Made by a program: the position numbers and the translations under genes
Notes under the pieces: model-generated
Told to the model about the DNA's origin: nothing
The model's input: only the letters and a program-made list of their open reading frames with translations
The model's database searches: none
Shown here: positions 16,094-27,452 of the stretch, piece after piece
How the letters are laid out: each line of letters opens with the position of its first letter
Position numbering within the stretch: the first letter of the stretch is position 1
Assembly (NCBI GenBank): GCA_023145835.1
Contig: JAGLDH010000037.1
Span: 1-36,553, forward strand
DNA length: 36,553 nucleotides
From: Methylococcales bacterium
Lineage (GTDB): Bacteria; Pseudomonadota; Gammaproteobacteria; Methylococcales; Methylomonadaceae
Direction of reading: 5' to 3'

Positions 16094-16951
16094 TCATAAA
16101 CTGACACTCACCTCAAAATAGCCTAAGTCTCTTATTTGTCCAGCAAACTGTTTAAGTTCCTCAGCATTTATTTTTTTTATTTTATCTGCTTCTGGTTGAA
16201 AAGAAGGCCTCGCCAATGTATACAGCATAACCTTTTTTAAAAGTAATTTTTGTTTCTTTATATTCATTAACAATTCAATATATGCTTTACGTTCTGCCTG
16301 AGCATCTTCCTTATCTAAGTAATCCAAAATACACGTCTGTATAATTGTTTCACATAAATTAACGGATACTTTTAAATTATTCAATGTTTTTTCTATCGAC
16401 TGGTTCGTATCATTAATCAGTTTTCTACCATGTTCAGTTGCACTATCTAACTTAAACCAAACTTTTCCTTGATAATGGTTTAACGCTTTTATACCTGCTT
16501 GCACATTAGGTTGATTGATCAGACTACCATTCGTTATTAATACAAAATGACTTTCTGGAAACACGCCCATCTCTGAAGCAACTTCACCTATTAATTCGAT
16601 CACTTTATCAAATTGCTTTAGACTCGTTGGCTCCCCATTTCCTGAAATAGCAATATCTTTAATCACTTGTAATTCTTCTGGCACATTAAATTGATCAAAA
16701 AAATGACCACCTAACACTTGCTTTAGAAAAAACCTTAACTCTCTTTCTAATAACTGTAAATCAATATCCGGTGCAGCTCCCCTAATTAATCCTGGTACTT
16801 GACAATAAACACATCGCCAATTACAGGCATTATTAATATTAACATTAATACCTATCGACAATCCCCCTGCTCTTCTGGAAATTACTGGATAAATATACTT
16901 TAAACCAGCGATGTCTCTACTATGATCAGTTATTGATAATTTTTGTTTCAT
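16094..16951 (-). CDS. Radical SAM protein (COG0731-like)
   Basis: 285 residues. The [4Fe-4S]/SAM motif is CNWRCVYC (Cys43, Cys47, Cys50) in the expected CX3CX2C spacing, with the next strand ending ISGNGEPT, the SAM-contact motif. The TIM-barrel half continues with FVLITNGSLIN and KVWFKLDSATEHG. No extra cysteine cluster is seen, so there is probably one cluster. It resembles the Fe-S oxidoreductases grouped near the wyosine enzymes, but the substrate is unknown. It is divergent from the fae homologue with 76 bp between the starts; this pairing may mean a shared C1 or cofactor role (inference). Confidence 0.8.
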   Translation of the reverse strand: MKQKLSITDHSRDIAGLKYIYPVISRRAGGLSIGINVNINNACNWRCVYCQVPGLIRGAAPDIDLQLLERELRFFLKQVLGGHFFDQFNVPEELQVIKDIAISGNGEPTSLKQFDKVIELIGEVASEMGVFPESHFVLITNGSLINQPNVQAGIKALNHYQGKVWFKLDSATEHGRKLINDTNQSIEKTLNNLKVSVNLCETIIQTCILDYLDKEDAQAERKAYIELLMNIKKQKLLLKKVMLYTLARPSFQPEADKIKKINAEELKQFAGQIRDLGYFEVSVSL

Positions 16952-17027
16952 GACTGTTAAGAATAAAGCAATTTCATGGTATTCTAACGACTTAAATTTA
17001 TTTTATGTATTTATTTTGGAGTCATTC

Positions 17028-17576
17028 ATGAGCGAAAGAATTGTTATGCGTACTGGAGAATCACTAGTTGCCGGCGGACCTCCTGGTACAGCAGCTGAAC
17101 CAGAAATTGTTATTGGCGAACTAGACGGTCCCGTTGGAACCGCACTTGCGACATTAACAGGTGATCAAGCTAGTGGCCATTCAAAAGTTTTTGCTATTTT
17201 AAACACTGATATTCAAGTACGACCAGTGACTTTAATGGTAAGTAAAGTCACAGTAAAAAACTCTCGTTACACTAATATTTTAATGGGTACAGTTCAAGCA
17301 GCTATAGCCAATGGTGTTTTAGATGCTGTTCGTGCGGGTGATATACCAAAAGAAAAAGCAAATGACTTGGGTATCATCTGCTCCGTATGGTTAAACCCAA
17401 GCGTAGCAACTGATGATAATCTTGACCATCAAATTTTATTTGATATTCATCGCAAAGCAACGGCTCAAGCTATTCATAAAGCCATGACCAATACTCCTGA
17501 TATTGACTGGTTACTAGATAATCAAGACAAAATCACCCATAAATATTTCCAAATGGGGTTAGACGGTAAAATTTAA
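17028..17576 (+). CDS. Formaldehyde-activating enzyme (Fae) homologue, divergent type
   Basis: 182 residues from the ATG at 17028, chosen because GGAG at 17018-17021 precedes it; the frame extends upstream without one. The core is Fae-like: TGESLVAGG, IVIGELDGPVGTALA, VRPVTLMVSKVTVKN, GTVQAAIANGVLDAV, HRKATAQAIHKAM. Canonical Fae condenses formaldehyde with tetrahydromethanopterin in methylotrophs and has a histidine in the AHIDLIIG-type strand. Here that strand reads AEPEIVIG, with glutamate at that place, so this is probably a paralogue of the Fae2/Fae3 sort with a different role. Its presence still points to a methylotroph. Confidence 0.85.
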   Translation: MSERIVMRTGESLVAGGPPGTAAEPEIVIGELDGPVGTALATLTGDQASGHSKVFAILNTDIQVRPVTLMVSKVTVKNSRYTNILMGTVQAAIANGVLDAVRAGDIPKEKANDLGIICSVWLNPSVATDDNLDHQILFDIHRKATAQAIHKAMTNTPDIDWLLDNQDKITHKYFQMGLDGKI

Positions 17577-17590
17577 TCGTCTTCAAATGT

Positions 17591-17623
17591 CCGCTCTTAG
17601 TGACTTATCAAAACTAAGAGCGG
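17591..17623. terminator. Hairpin between convergent fae and gspE
   Basis: CCGCTCTTAG (17591-17600) pairs perfectly with CTAAGAGCGG (17614-17623) around a 13-nt loop, 15 nt after the fae-homologue stop and 4 nt past the gspE stop. Neither strand has a strong T-run after it, so termination is plausible for both genes but not textbook. Confidence 0.55.
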
Positions 17624-17626
17624 CCT

Positions 17627-19408
17627 TTAAATTTCAACATTCTCAGGCGCTACCCGAAGAACCTCTTCTATTGATGTCACTCCTCCCAAAATTTTTTCTA
17701 CCCCGCTTAATCTCAAGGTTTTCATTCCATCTTTTAAAGCTAATTTGGTAATACTATTTGCATCACAATCATCTGTAATTAGTTTTTGTATCAGAGGTGT
17801 ATTTTTGAATATTTCATAAATCCCTACCCTACCTGAATATCCAGTATTTCGACAGTCAGGACACCCATTTGCTTGAAAAATTTGCTCTGGTTTTTCGACT
17901 AAAAATGGATATACCAGAACCTTCCATTCCTCATCAGTTATAACATGTTCAATTTTACAACTAGAACACAATGTTCTAATTAATCGCTGAGCCATCACAC
18001 CCAAAAGAGTTAATTTCACTAAATAAGGTTTTACCCCAATTTCTAACAATCGTGTAACTGCAGAAGCGGCATTGTTAGTATGTAAGGTAGATAAAACCAA
18101 ATGCCCAGTTAAAGAAGCTTGAATAGCCATTTCAGCAGTCTCTAAATCACGAATTTCCCCGACCATTATGATATCGGGGTCTTGTCGCATTAACGTTCGT
18201 ATTCCTGATGAAAAATCCAAACCTATCTTATGATCTACCTGCATTTGGTTAAAACTTGGTTCAATTAATTCGATAGGATCTTCCACAGTACATAAGTTAA
18301 CTTCTGGGGTTGCAAGTTGCTTTAACGTTGAATATAACGTTGTTGTTTTACCTGATCCAGTGGGACCGGTTACAAGTATGATTCCATGAGCCTGATGACT
18401 CATATCCCCCCACACTTGTTTTTCAAGCTTATTAAAACCTAATGCTGAAAAATTCCGTAATAAAATTTCTGGGTCAAAGATCCGCATGACAATCTTTTCT
18501 CCAAAAGCTGTAGGCATACTAGATAATCTTAACTCTACTTCTCCTTTATCATTTCTAGTTTTAAGCCTTCCATCTTGAGGCCTTCTTTTCTCTGCAATAT
18601 CCATACGTCCCAATGTTTTTATCCGGCTAATCACCGCCCCCATAACCGGTGTAGGGATCTTATAAACCTGATGCATAACACCATCAATACGAAAACGAAC
18701 AAGACTCTCTTCTCGTCTAGGTTCAAGATGAATATCACTAGCACGTTGATCAAATGCATATTGCAACAACCAATTGACCAAATTAACAATATGTTGATTA
18801 TTAGCTTCTAAATTACTAGTTTGACCTAACTCAAGTAATTGTTCCAGATTTCCAAGCTGACCACTACCATTATCTAACTGACGATTTGTTGCATGTTTTA
18901 CAGACTTAGAAAAAGCATAAAGCTCACCAATATACCGATTAATATCTTTGGCACTAGCAAAAACTCGCTTAAACTTTTTTTTATGTAAGTGCCTAAGGTC
19001 TTCTTCCCACTCTCGGACAAAAGGCTCGGAAACAGCGACAGTAATAACATCTTTCTCAACTTTGACAGGCAGAATATTAAACCTCTCTGCATAAGGCTGT
19101 GTACAAATGGATGTAACTGAGACCGCATCTATTTTTAAAGGGTCAATATGAAATAAGGGTAAACCTACTTTAGCAGCGAACCATTCAGATAAATTACCAT
19201 ACGTTATTTTTTTACCTAAGCTACTATCTTTTCCTTTTTGAAAATCACTAATAAGATGAATTAGATCTTTATCTCTATTCTCCCAACGTAATGCATATTG
19301 TTTAATGGCCTGGTCTTCAAACTTTGTTATTAACTTATCTTTAATCAACCAGTCAAGTATTTCTTCAAGTTTTATTTTATGCCCTGATTCAGAGTCTATA
19401 TGCTTCAT
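17627..19408 (-). CDS. GspE/PilB-type secretion ATPase (type II secretion GspE-like)
   Basis: 593 residues. An N-terminal MshEN/T2SSE-N type domain (about 60-165) is followed by the hexameric ATPase: Walker A GPTGSGKTT (348-356), the Asp box around CTVEDPIE, Walker B PDIIMVGEIRD (411-421), the His box LVLSTLHTNNA, and a CX2C...CX2C zinc site (Cys481, 484, 516, 519). All key residues are intact. It powers pseudopilus or pilus assembly at the inner membrane. No other gsp, pil or msh gene lies within the window, so it is an orphan here and its partner system must be elsewhere. GspE is slightly more likely than PilB from the C-terminus. Confidence 0.88.
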   Translation of the reverse strand: MKHIDSESGHKIKLEEILDWLIKDKLITKFEDQAIKQYALRWENRDKDLIHLISDFQKGKDSSLGKKITYGNLSEWFAAKVGLPLFHIDPLKIDAVSVTSICTQPYAERFNILPVKVEKDVITVAVSEPFVREWEEDLRHLHKKKFKRVFASAKDINRYIGELYAFSKSVKHATNRQLDNGSGQLGNLEQLLELGQTSNLEANNQHIVNLVNWLLQYAFDQRASDIHLEPRREESLVRFRIDGVMHQVYKIPTPVMGAVISRIKTLGRMDIAEKRRPQDGRLKTRNDKGEVELRLSSMPTAFGEKIVMRIFDPEILLRNFSALGFNKLEKQVWGDMSHQAHGIILVTGPTGSGKTTTLYSTLKQLATPEVNLCTVEDPIELIEPSFNQMQVDHKIGLDFSSGIRTLMRQDPDIIMVGEIRDLETAEMAIQASLTGHLVLSTLHTNNAASAVTRLLEIGVKPYLVKLTLLGVMAQRLIRTLCSSCKIEHVITDEEWKVLVYPFLVEKPEQIFQANGCPDCRNTGYSGRVGIYEIFKNTPLIQKLITDDCDANSITKLALKDGMKTLRLSGVEKILGGVTSIEEVLRVAPENVEI

Positions 19409-19638
19409 TTTTTATTAAGAATATCCTCATAAAATAATTAGTGTCTCTAATTTATTTAAATAATTTAACTAAGTATAGCTCTGAGCTTTGTATTTTCTGT
19501 GAGACGAAGCAAAAAACCACATTTTTTTTAAAATATATTTCTCGCTAATATTCATTAACCAAAAAAATATAGGCAATTGAAATAACATCATTTTAATTAA
19601 TACTTAAATTAGACATTAGATAACACAGGATTTTCACG
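19409..19638. other. Non-coding gap upstream of gspE
   Basis: AT-rich, with stops in all frames, between the gspE start and an ammonium-transporter remnant. I see no RNA gene or repeat. The gspE promoter should be here, but I cannot choose one with confidence. Confidence 0.4.
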
Positions 19639-20181
19639 TTGAAAAAACTTTCCTTGTCTTAGTTCTATTATTCTCATCACTTAATTTTTCAACAGATGAC
19701 TCCGAATTACAAGAATCACTCAACATAGCATAAATAGCTATTGCTACTTACCTTATTTTCATCATGTAAGTTAATTTTACATTTAAAAAAGCGTGGGGTA
19801 ATTCGAAAAAAAATACAATTAATGTTGCTGTAAAAAATGTATTATCGTTTTCTTTATTTTTTGGCTGTCAGATGTGCCTTTAAGTGAGGAGGAATACCTT
19901 AGCTATGGGTGGGCAACATTGGATTGATACTCATTAAACCTCTTTGGCTACTGCCTCAGAAGGAATAGTAAATTTACTTGTCGAGAATATTTTTTACCCG
20001 ATTTTTTGATTTGAAAGAATTATAAAGAGTATTACAAATGGCTTGAAAAATATCACTGCTAGTGGTGCAATAGTTAGCCTAGGAAATGCTATTATTAGAT
20101 AGTGTCATTGCAGTGCATATGAGTGGAGGGGTTTGGTTTACTTTGGCTTTGTTTAAACTTGTTGAGAAATCGAAAGATTAA
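19639..20181 (+). pseudogene. Decayed ammonium transporter (Amt/Rh family)
   Basis: Fragments of one Amt-like protein appear in order but in shifting frames with stops. First is a signal-peptide-like start (TTGAAAAAACTTTCC, then FLVLVLLFSSLNFS). Then comes a stretch ending KKNTINVAVKNVLSFSLFF, the KNTINVAxKN hallmark of Amt proteins. The C-terminal piece is IAVHMSGGVWFTLALFKLVEKSKD with its stop, resembling the VVHxxGGxxALA helix of Amt. Between them are several stops and shifts, and the total of 543 bp is far shorter than a 400-residue Amt needs. Ammonium uptake must be served by another copy, if at all. The family call rests mainly on the two motifs. Confidence 0.6.
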
Positions 20182-20343
20182 ATCAAAAATGAACACTCAG
20201 TAGAAAGAGTATTACTTCTATTACCAATAGCAATAACAATTTGAGTAATAGAGTTACTTCATTACAGAATTTAGTTATTTGATATAACGTTTTACACTAA
20301 CTGTCTGAATCAAAATAAGCTTCTATTTCTGTCTTTTATATAT

Positions 20344-20376
20344 AAAAAAACCAAAGCCATCGTTCACTTTGGTTTT
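20344..20376 (-). terminator. Rho-independent terminator after purA
   Basis: On the minus strand a 10-bp stem AAAACCAAAG/CTTTGGTTTT with a 10-nt loop runs into a T tract. It lies 27 nt beyond the purA stop and would end the hflKC-hisZ-purA transcript. Confidence 0.8.
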
Positions 20377-20402
20377 CTTCATTAAAATATTATTTAGTCA
20401 TT

Positions 20403-22920
<2,518 letters not shown>

Positions 22921-22991
22921 TCAAACAAAACGCCCCATAATAATACGGAGCGTTATAGTTTTGAATTCACTAGCAGTTAAAAAATTACTGC

Positions 22992-23849
22992 TTATTTTTG
23001 CTTCTTAAAGTATTTAAAGAAATCAGAATCAGGTTCTACTACTAACATATCCCCTGCACTTTTAAACGATTGTTTATACGCACTCATGCTTCGATAAAAA
23101 GAGAAAAACTCGATATCAGCCCCATAAGATTTAGCATATGTATCTGCTGCTGCTGCATCTCCGTTACCTCGTAACACCTCTGCATCACGGAATGCATTAG
23201 CCATTATGATTTCACGTTGTTTATCTGCATTCGCTTTAATACGCTCTGCAGCTTCTTTACCTTGTGATCGAAACTCTCTAGCAACTCTTTCACGTTCAGC
23301 TTCCATTCTGCGATAAACCGAAGAACTTACATCACTAGGTAAATCAATGCGTTTTACTTGTACATCAACTATTTCCATTCCTAGTCTAAGAGCAACAGCT
23401 GATGACCGAGAAATTAATGCTGTTCTAATTGCATTACGATCACTTGAAACAAGTTGTTTAATATTTCGTCTACTAAATTCACTACGAAAGGCATCTTTTA
23501 TAATTTGGTCTAAACGAATATTTGCTTGAGCAACATCCCCAGCAACTGCAGTATAAAAAACTTTAACATCTGCAACTTTCCATTTAACAAATGAATCCAC
23601 AATCACATTTTTCTTTTCAGATGTTAAAAAACGTTCCGGCTTAGAATCCATTGTTAAAATCCGTGAATCAAATTTTTTAATATTATTGATAAAGGGTAAT
23701 TTAAAATGAATACCTGGTTTAAAGTCCGTTTTTATCACTTCACCTAATCGGAATTTAATCGCTCTTTCTGTTTCTGATACAGTAAATACTGTACTAGAAA
23801 CAAGAAAAAACAGCAGACCTATGGTTATTAATATTTTATTTAGTCCCAT
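22992..23849 (-). CDS. hflC: FtsH protease modulator HflC
   Basis: 285 residues, SPFH/prohibitin family. One N-terminal membrane helix (about 4-24) is followed by the SPFH core (SETERAIKFRLGEVIKTDFKPGIHFKLPFI) and a long charged coiled coil (RRMEAERERVAREFRSQGKE). With HflK it forms the periplasmic cage that restrains the FtsH protease. It begins 1 nt after the hflK stop, so the pair is translationally coupled. Confidence 0.97.
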   Translation of the reverse strand: MGLNKILITIGLLFFLVSSTVFTVSETERAIKFRLGEVIKTDFKPGIHFKLPFINNIKKFDSRILTMDSKPERFLTSEKKNVIVDSFVKWKVADVKVFYTAVAGDVAQANIRLDQIIKDAFRSEFSRRNIKQLVSSDRNAIRTALISRSSAVALRLGMEIVDVQVKRIDLPSDVSSSVYRRMEAERERVAREFRSQGKEAAERIKANADKQREIIMANAFRDAEVLRGNGDAAAADTYAKSYGADIEFFSFYRSMSAYKQSFKSAGDMLVVEPDSDFFKYFKKQK

Positions 23850-23850
23850 C

Positions 23851-25044
23851 TTAACGCCCCCTCACATCTCGGCCACGACTTGATGCCCGCGAACTGCTAT
23901 TGTTGATACTTGTTTTATGAGGAATAGTTTTTGGACTATATTGAGTTCCCCCACCTTGTTGTGGTTCAACTGCTGCGCTTCTATTTCCTAATTTATCTAA
24001 AGGTAAGTAAAGTAAATTATTACCCCCTTTTACATCAACCATGACGGTGGAAGTAGTGCTTAATACTTTTTCCATTGACTCTAAATACATCCTTTGCCTA
24101 GTCACTTCTGGGGCTTTTTTATACTCTTTCAATAATTGTGAAAAACGACTCACTTTACCGACAGCTCTAGCAATAACCCTTTCTTTATAGGCTTCTGCTT
24201 CTTGAGTTTTTCTAGATGCTGCACCACGTGCTACTGGAACCACTTCATTAGCGTAAGCATGTGCTTCATTAATATATCGCTCTTTATCTTCGCGAGCTTT
24301 AATTGCATCTTCAAAAGCACCCTGAACTTGTTCAGGTGGCTGCGCATCTTGTAAGTTAACGGAAGTAATTAAAATACCAGACTGATAAGAATCCATTACT
24401 TTTTGAATTTCTTTTTGAATTTCAGCAACGATATCAGTTCGTCCTTCAGTTAACACAAAATCCATATCACTATGACCGATAACGCCACGTTCTGCACTTT
24501 CTGTCACTTGCTTTAACGTCGCAGCAGGATTAAGAAGATTAAAGACAAAATCTTTAGCATCTTTCACTTGATACTGAACAGCTAAACGAATATCAACTAT
24601 ATTTTCATCTTTAGTCAACATAAGTGCTTCTCTAGGTACAGAGCCTGCACCTTGACGACCTCCAGATCGATAGCCTACTTCAATAACTTGTACATTTTGT
24701 ACATCAACAACTTCAACCTGATCAATAGGAGAAGGGAAATGCCAATTTAAACCGGGGTCAGTAGTTGAGGTATACTCGCCAAACCGTGTTTCAACACCTT
24801 GTTTACCTTCATCTATTATATAAAACCCACTTAAGCCCCATAAAACAAGAGCGCCTAAAGCAAGAAACCCAAATCCTTTTAATGATTCACCTTCTGAATT
24901 TCCTCCTCCAGTACCACCACCAAAAATACCACCCATTTTTTCTTGAAATGAACGAATAACTTCGTCTAAATCAGGAGGTCCGTTATCATCTTTACGACCA
25001 CTCCAAGGGTCTTTTTTATCGCCACCGGGCTCATTCCAGGACAT
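23851..25044 (-). CDS. hflK: FtsH protease modulator HflK
   Basis: 397 residues. A Gly-rich cytoplasmic N-terminus (GGIFGGGTGGGNSEG) leads into one membrane helix (about 54-75), the SPFH domain (DEGKQGVETRFGEYTSTTDPGLNWHFPSPID), a coiled coil and a Ser/Arg-rich tail. It is the partner of HflC in controlling FtsH. A gap of 208 bp separates it from hflX, which may hold a promoter for hflKC-hisZ-purA. Confidence 0.97.
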   Translation of the reverse strand: MSWNEPGGDKKDPWSGRKDDNGPPDLDEVIRSFQEKMGGIFGGGTGGGNSEGESLKGFGFLALGALVLWGLSGFYIIDEGKQGVETRFGEYTSTTDPGLNWHFPSPIDQVEVVDVQNVQVIEVGYRSGGRQGAGSVPREALMLTKDENIVDIRLAVQYQVKDAKDFVFNLLNPAATLKQVTESAERGVIGHSDMDFVLTEGRTDIVAEIQKEIQKVMDSYQSGILITSVNLQDAQPPEQVQGAFEDAIKAREDKERYINEAHAYANEVVPVARGAASRKTQEAEAYKERVIARAVGKVSRFSQLLKEYKKAPEVTRQRMYLESMEKVLSTTSTVMVDVKGGNNLLYLPLDKLGNRSAAVEPQQGGGTQYSPKTIPHKTSINNSSSRASSRGRDVRGR

Positions 25045-25252
25045 CTACACTGCTCCAATTTGGATTGAAAAAACTACACTATTTTAATAAGTAGTTCAAA
25101 ACAGGCTATTAAGCCAAACTCTGCCATTCTATCGTAAATAAATATTTTCTGATAACTTATATTAGCATTTAATACTATATATTTTACGACTAGCCTAAAA
25201 AAACACCTTTGTATTTAAATTTAAAGATAAAACAACGTATATAAGCAATCAC

Positions 25253-26521
25253 TTAACCATCAAGTTCTTCTACTTCAACAGTTTTTATTAAACCTAAATG
25301 TTTTTTATCTATTTCTATCAATAAATCCCATCCACCCATATCATTGACCTTTTCTTCAATAATTTTGGCATAGTTAAAAAGATTTGCTCGTACCCCTCCC
25401 TGATTAGGTAATAAATAGCATTTTCTTTTTACTTTTGTACTAGAAAATAATTCCATTAACGCTTTTAACAACAATTCTACTCCAGCACCTGTTACTGCTG
25501 ACAACCAGACTCTGACAGGTTTCCCAGTATTATCATAATCTATATGTGGCTCAACATTCTCCAACAAATCAATCTTATTAAACACTTGTAATTGTTGTAT
25601 TTTATGGGCATTAATATCTTCTAATACCTGGTTTACCTGAAAAATAGTATCATCTCTATCTTCTGCATTAGCATCAATGATATGCAACAATAGTTCAGCC
25701 TCACTCGCTTCTTGCAATGTAGACTTAAATGCAGCAACTAATTCATGCGGCAAATGACGAATAAAACCGACTGTATCTGCAAGCACTACCTTTGTCCCAT
25801 TTGCTAGTGAACAATTTCTTAACGTGGGATCTAGTGTGGCAAAAAGTTGATTAGCCACATAAATGTCTGCTCCAGTTAGGGTATTGAATAAAGTTGATTT
25901 ACCCGCATTGGTATACCCAACTAAAGAAACAGATGGAATCTCTGATTTTTTTCGTTTACTTCTGCCTTGGCTACGTTGTTTTGCTACTTTTTCTAAACGC
26001 CGCTGAATTAGTTTTATGCGATTACTTAATAATCGTCTATCTGTTTCAAGCTGAGTTTCACCTGGCCCACGCATACCTATCCCACCTTTTTGACGTTCAA
26101 GGTGTGTCCATCCTCTAATTAGCCGGGTAGATAAGTGCTTTAATTGCGCCAACTCAACCTGTAGTTTGCCTTCAAAAGTTTGTGCTCTTAATGCAAAAAT
26201 ATCTAAAATAAGGCCATTTCTATCAACTACACGAACTTCTAAAGCTTGCTCTAGATTTCTTTCTTGGCTTGGTGTTAACGGATGATTAACCAAAACAATA
26301 TCCGCTTCATGTATGGCTATTTCAGACTTTATTTCTTCTAACTTACCCTTTCCTACAAAATATTTTGGATCCGGACGCTGTCGACTTCCAGTAACGACAT
26401 GCACGGGCTCTGCTCCTGCAGATTTTGCGAGTTCTTTTAATTCGTAGAGATCTTCCTGACCTACTTGTAATGTAAGATGAACAAGTATTGCTCGCTCACC
26501 TGATTCCGGACGGTCAAACAA
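25253..26521 (-). CDS. hflX: Ribosome-associated GTPase HflX
   Basis: 422 residues. The N-terminal HflX domain (PDPKYFVGKGKLEEI, VVDRNGLILDIFALRAQTFEGKLQVELAQL) and the helical linker with GGIGMRGPGETQLETDRR precede the GTPase domain: GYTNAGKST (G1), DPTLR (G2), DTVGFI (G3), NKID (G4). It splits stalled 70S ribosomes after heat or antibiotic stress. It follows hfq by 115 bp in the conserved hfq-hflX order. Confidence 0.97.
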   Translation of the reverse strand: MFDRPESGERAILVHLTLQVGQEDLYELKELAKSAGAEPVHVVTGSRQRPDPKYFVGKGKLEEIKSEIAIHEADIVLVNHPLTPSQERNLEQALEVRVVDRNGLILDIFALRAQTFEGKLQVELAQLKHLSTRLIRGWTHLERQKGGIGMRGPGETQLETDRRLLSNRIKLIQRRLEKVAKQRSQGRSKRKKSEIPSVSLVGYTNAGKSTLFNTLTGADIYVANQLFATLDPTLRNCSLANGTKVVLADTVGFIRHLPHELVAAFKSTLQEASEAELLLHIIDANAEDRDDTIFQVNQVLEDINAHKIQQLQVFNKIDLLENVEPHIDYDNTGKPVRVWLSAVTGAGVELLLKALMELFSSTKVKRKCYLLPNQGGVRANLFNYAKIIEEKVNDMGGWDLLIEIDKKHLGLIKTVEVEELDG

Positions 26522-26636
26522 ATAAAACTCCAGTTTGAATAATAGGATTCAGTTTTCTGCTTAAAAATTACTTAATAACTGACACAACAACAAATTTCAA
26601 AAAAACACTCTATTGTTAAATTAAATAGTAACTATC

Positions 26637-26876
26637 TTATTCTTCAATAGGCTCATTATCTCTAGGCAATTTGACTGGCTTTCCAGGAACTATAGTCGAA
26701 ATTGCATGTTTATATACCATCTGACTTACTGTATTTTTCAACATAATTACATATTGATCAAATGAATCCACTCTTCCCTGTAATTTTATACCATTGACTA
26801 AGAAAATAGATACTGGAGTATGTTCTTTTCTCAACGTATTTAGAAAATTATCCTGCAAATTTTGGCTTTTTGACAT
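26637..26876 (-). CDS. hfq: RNA chaperone Hfq
   Basis: 79 residues. Sm1 ([25 protein letters not shown]) and Sm2 (YKHAIS at 55-60) are intact; proximal-face Gln8, Asp9, Lys56 and His57 are present and Phe42 is Tyr. The rim patch reads R16-K17-E18-H19 rather than RRER, so it is less basic. The tail is short and ends acidic (DNEPIEE), like the acidic tip that autoinhibits Hfq. It matches small RNAs to mRNAs. Its leader carries a tandem duplication, listed separately. Unlike the usual order, a 576-bp gap with gene debris separates it from miaA. Confidence 0.98.
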   Translation of the reverse strand: MSKSQNLQDNFLNTLRKEHTPVSIFLVNGIKLQGRVDSFDQYVIMLKNTVSQMVYKHAISTIVPGKPVKLPRDNEPIEE

Positions 26877-26886
26877 CCTATTTCCC

Positions 26887-26930
26887 CTATTATTATTCCC
26901 GAATTACACTATTATTATTCCCGAATTACA
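26887..26930 (-). promoter_or_regulatory. Tandem 22-bp duplication in the hfq leader with AAU repeats
   Basis: Two perfect, adjacent copies of a 22-bp unit lie at 26887-26908 and 26909-26930, followed by four more matching bases. Read on the hfq strand, each unit contains CGGGAATAATAATAG; the second ends in the AGGGGA that serves as ribosome binding site 6 nt before the ATG region. (AAU)3AG fits the A-R-N repeat bound by the distal face of Hfq, so two candidate Hfq sites sit on the translation start of its own mRNA. The duplication is seen; autoregulation is inferred, by analogy with E. coli hfq. Confidence 0.6.
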
Positions 26931-27134
26931 CTATCCTTAAGAAAGATAAATACCATCTTATCTAACCAGATATATAGAGACAATACTTTAAAGCTCAAGT
27001 TCCCGACAAAAATAAAAATTTGTTCTTTTTACAACAGTACTTGAATACATCGTAATTTTCCATAAGTTTACGACAATATTAAAAATTTACTTGGCATAAA
27101 TGCTACTCTTACTACGATGCTTTGAATTAATTAT

Positions 27135-27295
27135 ATGGCTAAAGTCTGTTATCGCATTTTTAATATTGCCTGTCACGTATTAACCCATGTAAATTCTTTT
27201 TTATCACACTTTAAGGAGCCTTTGACCAATCAAGCTTGGTAGGAACACTGATTTACATTGGAAGCTTTCTTGTTTTAAAAAAACAATATGAATGA
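27135..27295 (+). pseudogene. Remnant of an EamA-type (DMT) permease C-terminus
   Basis: The frame HFKEPLTNQAW is followed, after a missing base at about 27240, by GTLIYIGSFLVLKKQYE and a stop. Together these read like the last helix of EamA-family transporters (E-P-L-T...W-L-G-x-L-I-x-x-G). Upstream of this only short unlinked peptides are found, so the left limit given is a guess. It is the only coding-like trace in the 576-bp hfq-miaA gap; the rest of the gap (26931-27134 and 27296-27452) holds nothing I can name. Confidence 0.35.
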
Positions 27296-27452
27296 CATCT
27301 ACATTCAAGGCATTAAACGTCTAATCTATAATCTTGAAGCAACTGTAACTCACCTGAAACTGCATTGTATTTTTGTGCATAACTTAAACTCCAAAGTTAC
27401 GTAATCTTTAAGAATGAAGTTTCCTTGTAAAATTGCGGAAGCTTGTAGATAA

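Noticed and set aside
16950-17027. Longer N-terminus for the Fae homologue
   Set aside because: The extra 26 codons have no ribosome binding site and overlap the divergent promoter region; GGAG before the ATG at 17028 is better.
24765-24959. Plus-strand 64-codon frame antisense to hflK
   Set aside because: It is a shadow of the Gly-rich hflK start region, with no initiation signal.
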